The notes under the pieces are model-generated. The model was given only the letters and a program-made list of their open reading frames with translations. It ran no database searches and had not been told where the DNA came from. The position numbers were made by a program, and so were the translations under genes. Shown here in pieces: positions 15,270 through 17,366 of a DNA stretch of 17,366 bases. The stretch covers positions 1 through 17,366 of the forward strand of contig JAQVYP010000018.1 of NCBI GenBank assembly GCA_029004655.1, read 5' to 3'. The DNA is from Oscillospiraceae bacterium (lineage in GTDB: Bacteria > Bacillota > Clostridia > Oscillospirales > Acutalibacteraceae). The stretch's first letter is position 1. The number at the start of each line of letters is the position of its first letter.

Positions 15270-15885
15270 CCAATTTCACCGTGATCGGATACTGGAAAAC
15301 AGTATTATCATAAATAAATGTTGCGGTTAAATAATCAGAAATGAAGAAAAATTTAACCGTATAATTTCCATATTGATATGAAAGTGCGGTGCAATCATCC
15401 GGAGTTGCGGGCAAAAAGAACAGCTCGCTGTCTTCGGGAGTATATACATCATTTTCACCACAAATGGACTTAACATCGTTTGACGTTGAAATGCCGTTTT
15501 CAAAACCGTAGGCATCGCCCATATTGGCTATTGCCGAAATGCCCTTGTCTTCAGAATTTTGATAAAAATAGTAATTTAAATTAACACAGCTCATCTTAAC
15601 GAGTCCGTTTTTGGGCTCTGCTTCTAAAAAGTCATAAGCATCTTCTGCCACTGCCGATGAAGTTTCTGTGCCGTTATAAAGTGCTCTTACAGCCTCCGTA
15701 CTCATGCCGATAGAAACGAGTAGCCCAGTAATTTCGCCGTTTGATGCATATTGCGGGACATAATCAAAGTTGCCTGTCGGAGTTAATGATGATGAAGATT
15801 CCAATTCTTTAGTATCCTTATTGGCACAAGCTGTTGTCCCTAATGCCAACATCACTGCCAAAACCAATATAATTAATTTTTTCAT
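15259..15885 (-). CDS. Predicted lipoprotein with two SmpA/BLIP-like repeats
   Basis: A 208-residue secreted protein of unknown function. The N-terminus is a lipoprotein signal: MKK, a hydrophobic stretch LIILVLAVMLALG (4-16) and TTAC with the lipidated cysteine at C20; then a Ser-rich linker. From about residue 55 two similar halves can be traced: LVSIGMSTEAVRALYNG...LNYYFYQ...GISAIAN (55-121) and NGISTSNDVKSICGEND...LSYQYGNYTVKFFF...ATFIY (130-192). Each half starts with a G-(M/I)-S-T helix, ends a helix near a Gly/Asn turn and continues into Tyr/Phe-rich strands, which resembles the SmpA/OmlA/BLIP fold. That is an inference from pattern, not a confirmed homology. ATG follows AAGAGG with an 11-12 bp spacer, 14 bp after pncB. 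It probably sits on the outer face of the membrane. Confidence 0.75.
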   Translation of the reverse strand: MKKLIILVLAVMLALGTTACANKDTKELESSSSLTPTGNFDYVPQYASNGEITGLLVSIGMSTEAVRALYNGTETSSAVAEDAYDFLEAEPKNGLVKMSCVNLNYYFYQNSEDKGISAIANMGDAYGFENGISTSNDVKSICGENDVYTPEDSELFFLPATPDDCTALSYQYGNYTVKFFFISDYLTATFIYDNTVFQYPITVKLDDN

Positions 15886-15899
15886 TGATTTTCAACCTC

Positions 15900-17339
15900 T
15901 TAAACTGAATATTTTTCTAGCAGTTTGTTGCGTTCAGCCCAAAGCTTTTCAGAAAGATCTACATAATAGGTGTGCGGCTTCTCAAAACGCTGCACTTCTT
16001 CCCAAAGTGACTCAACTTGGGTACTGCGATAGCTTTGAATTTCCGTTGCAGACGGTGATTTGTAGACCAAATTACCATGGTCAAAAATTCGACACTGCAA
16101 TTTTCTTGCAATAAATTTATTTATTTTTTTACGCTTCCAAACATGGTTCTGATCAAAAATCTCATACGGTTTTGTATCATCAATTTCCTCGCTGGCTAAA
16201 GTAACAACATCGGCAATTGCTTTTCCGCTTTCACGGTCGAACAATCTCCAGCATTGCTTAAAGCAAGGAAGTGTGATTTTTGAAACATTCTCGCTGATTT
16301 TAATTTTAGGAATTATTTTTCCGTCTACAGTTTCGATTGCCGAAAGCTTATATACTCCGCCAAAAACTGCCTCTGATGCTGCAGTAATCAATCTTTCGCC
16401 AACCCCAAAAATATCAACCCTTGCGCCCTGCATTAGCATATCTCTAATCAAATATTCGTCCAAAGCATTCGAAGCACAAATTGCGCAATCGGGATAGCCT
16501 GCATCGTCAAGCATCTTACGCGCTTTTTTTGTCAGATATGTGATATCTCCGCTGTCAATTCTAATGCCCTTAGGTCGACAGCCGAGTGGCTTTAGAACCT
16601 CGTCAAACGCCTTGATTGCGTTAGGAATACCTGATTTTAAAGTATTATAGGTGTCAACCAACAAAAGGCAACTGTTAGGATAACATTCTGCATATTTTTT
16701 AAATGCCTCATATTCGGTGTCAAACATTTGAACCCAACTGTGCGCCATTGTTCCATTGACAGGAATGTCAAAATCTTTGCCTGCCTTAACGCATGATGTG
16801 CCGACACAGCCGCCGATATATGCCGCTCTTGCGCCGAATACCGCCGCATCAAATCCATGCGCACGTCTTGAGCCAAATTCAAAAACATCTCGGCTTTGCG
16901 CTGCACGAACTATGCGGTTTGCCTTTGTTGCAATCAGCGATTGATGATTAATTGTAAGCAACAGCATTGTTTCAATAAGCAATGTCTGCACCGCGGGTCC
17001 GCGCACTGTGATTATGGGCTCTAACGGAAAAATCGGTGTTCCCTCTGGTATAGCCCAAACATTGCAAGTAAATTTAAATGTATCCAAATAATTTAAGAAT
17101 TCTTCTTGGAACAAATTTAATGAACGAAAATACTCGATATCATCTTTTGAAAACTCGAGCCCTTCAAGATAATTAATAAGCTGTTCAAGACCAGCCATTA
17201 TAGCGAAACCGCCATCATCGGGAACTCGGCGAAAGAACATATCGAAATAACATATTGTGTTTTTATATTCGTCACAGGTCAGTCCATTTGCCATGGTTGC
17301 CTCGTACAAATCCATCAGCATTGATAAATCTTTACGCAT
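15900..17339 (-). CDS. pncB: Nicotinate phosphoribosyltransferase
   Basis: This enzyme joins nicotinate and PRPP (with ATP) to make nicotinate mononucleotide, the entry step of the Preiss-Handler NAD salvage route. The 479-residue protein has the N-terminal SMLMDLYEATMANG at 6-19, FRRVPDDGGFAIMAGLEQ at 36-53, FEFGSRRAHG at 153-162, NGTMAHSWVQ at 195-204 with the catalytic histidine at H200, DTYNT at 229-233, RIDSGD at 260-265 and GVGE at 312-315, all in order. The C-terminal part (about 370-479) is the extra domain of the long bacterial enzymes. ATG at 17339 follows AGGATGTGATGAA; its promoter lies outside the window. It is the first visible gene of a three-gene operon with the lipoprotein and GNAT genes, which have no obvious link to NAD. 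Confidence 0.96.
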   Translation of the reverse strand: MRKDLSMLMDLYEATMANGLTCDEYKNTICYFDMFFRRVPDDGGFAIMAGLEQLINYLEGLEFSKDDIEYFRSLNLFQEEFLNYLDTFKFTCNVWAIPEGTPIFPLEPIITVRGPAVQTLLIETMLLLTINHQSLIATKANRIVRAAQSRDVFEFGSRRAHGFDAAVFGARAAYIGGCVGTSCVKAGKDFDIPVNGTMAHSWVQMFDTEYEAFKKYAECYPNSCLLLVDTYNTLKSGIPNAIKAFDEVLKPLGCRPKGIRIDSGDITYLTKKARKMLDDAGYPDCAICASNALDEYLIRDMLMQGARVDIFGVGERLITAASEAVFGGVYKLSAIETVDGKIIPKIKISENVSKITLPCFKQCWRLFDRESGKAIADVVTLASEEIDDTKPYEIFDQNHVWKRKKINKFIARKLQCRIFDHGNLVYKSPSATEIQSYRSTQVESLWEEVQRFEKPHTYYVDLSEKLWAERNKLLEKYSV

Positions 17340-17366
17340 TTCATCACATCCTAAACAAGAATAAAG

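Noticed and set aside
1..17366. CRISPR arrays, tRNA/rRNA genes, prophage genes, toxin-antitoxin pairs or a defence system.
   Set aside because: No regularly spaced direct repeats, no tRNA- or rRNA-like segments and no matching gene content were seen on either strand.

Overview
The window looks like ordinary core chromosome of a low-GC Gram-positive bacterium, most likely a Clostridia member (Oscillospirales/Ruminococcaceae-like). The reasons are the AT-rich intergenic DNA, strong GGAGG-type ribosome binding sites, TrmFO (the folate-dependent tRNA T54 methylase typical of Firmicutes), the infC-rpmI-rplT operon behind an attenuator leader, and the dprA-topA-trmFO and rnc-smc neighbourhoods. No phage, CRISPR array, defence island, tRNA or rRNA gene was found.

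Layout. Positions 1-11448 hold eight tightly packed minus-strand genes, in transcription order: SpoU/TrmH-type RNA 2'-O-methyltransferase, dprA, topA, trmFO, plsX, rnc, an Elp3-like radical SAM protein and smc (cut by the window edge). Most junctions are 1-15 bp or overlap by 1-4 bp. The one clear gap, between dprA and topA, holds a TA-flanked palindromic element. A candidate promoter (11543-11571) and a hairpin-bearing 5' leader precede the first gene. Positions 11581-12945 hold the minus-strand infC-rpmI-rplT operon: a consensus promoter, an L20-type leader with an intrinsic terminator just before the infC ribosome binding site, infC starting at ATT, then rpmI, rplT and a strong terminator. 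Pyruvate kinase (13159-14601) is the only plus-strand gene and is divergent from infC. Behind it lie a roughly 150-bp MITE-like element with perfect inverted ends and TA flanks, and a hairpin terminator shared with the convergent operon. Positions 14844-17339 are a minus-strand operon: nicotinate phosphoribosyltransferase, a small lipoprotein and a GNAT acetyltransferase.

How the genes relate. The long operon joins two clusters that are separate in Bacillus (smf-topA-gid and plsX-...-rnc-smc). It combines rRNA/tRNA modification and processing (TrmH-like enzyme, TrmFO, RNase III), DNA topology, uptake and segregation (TopA, DprA, SMC) and phospholipid initiation (PlsX). The acpP gene usually found between plsX and rnc is absent. 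The L20 operon is probably autoregulated by attenuation. Pyk (ATP/pyruvate) and PncB (NAD salvage) are stand-alone metabolic functions.

I see no convincing new multi-gene system. The items most worth following up are the two TA-flanked palindromic elements, the structured leaders, the tandem-repeat lipoprotein and the radical SAM gene embedded between rnc and smc.
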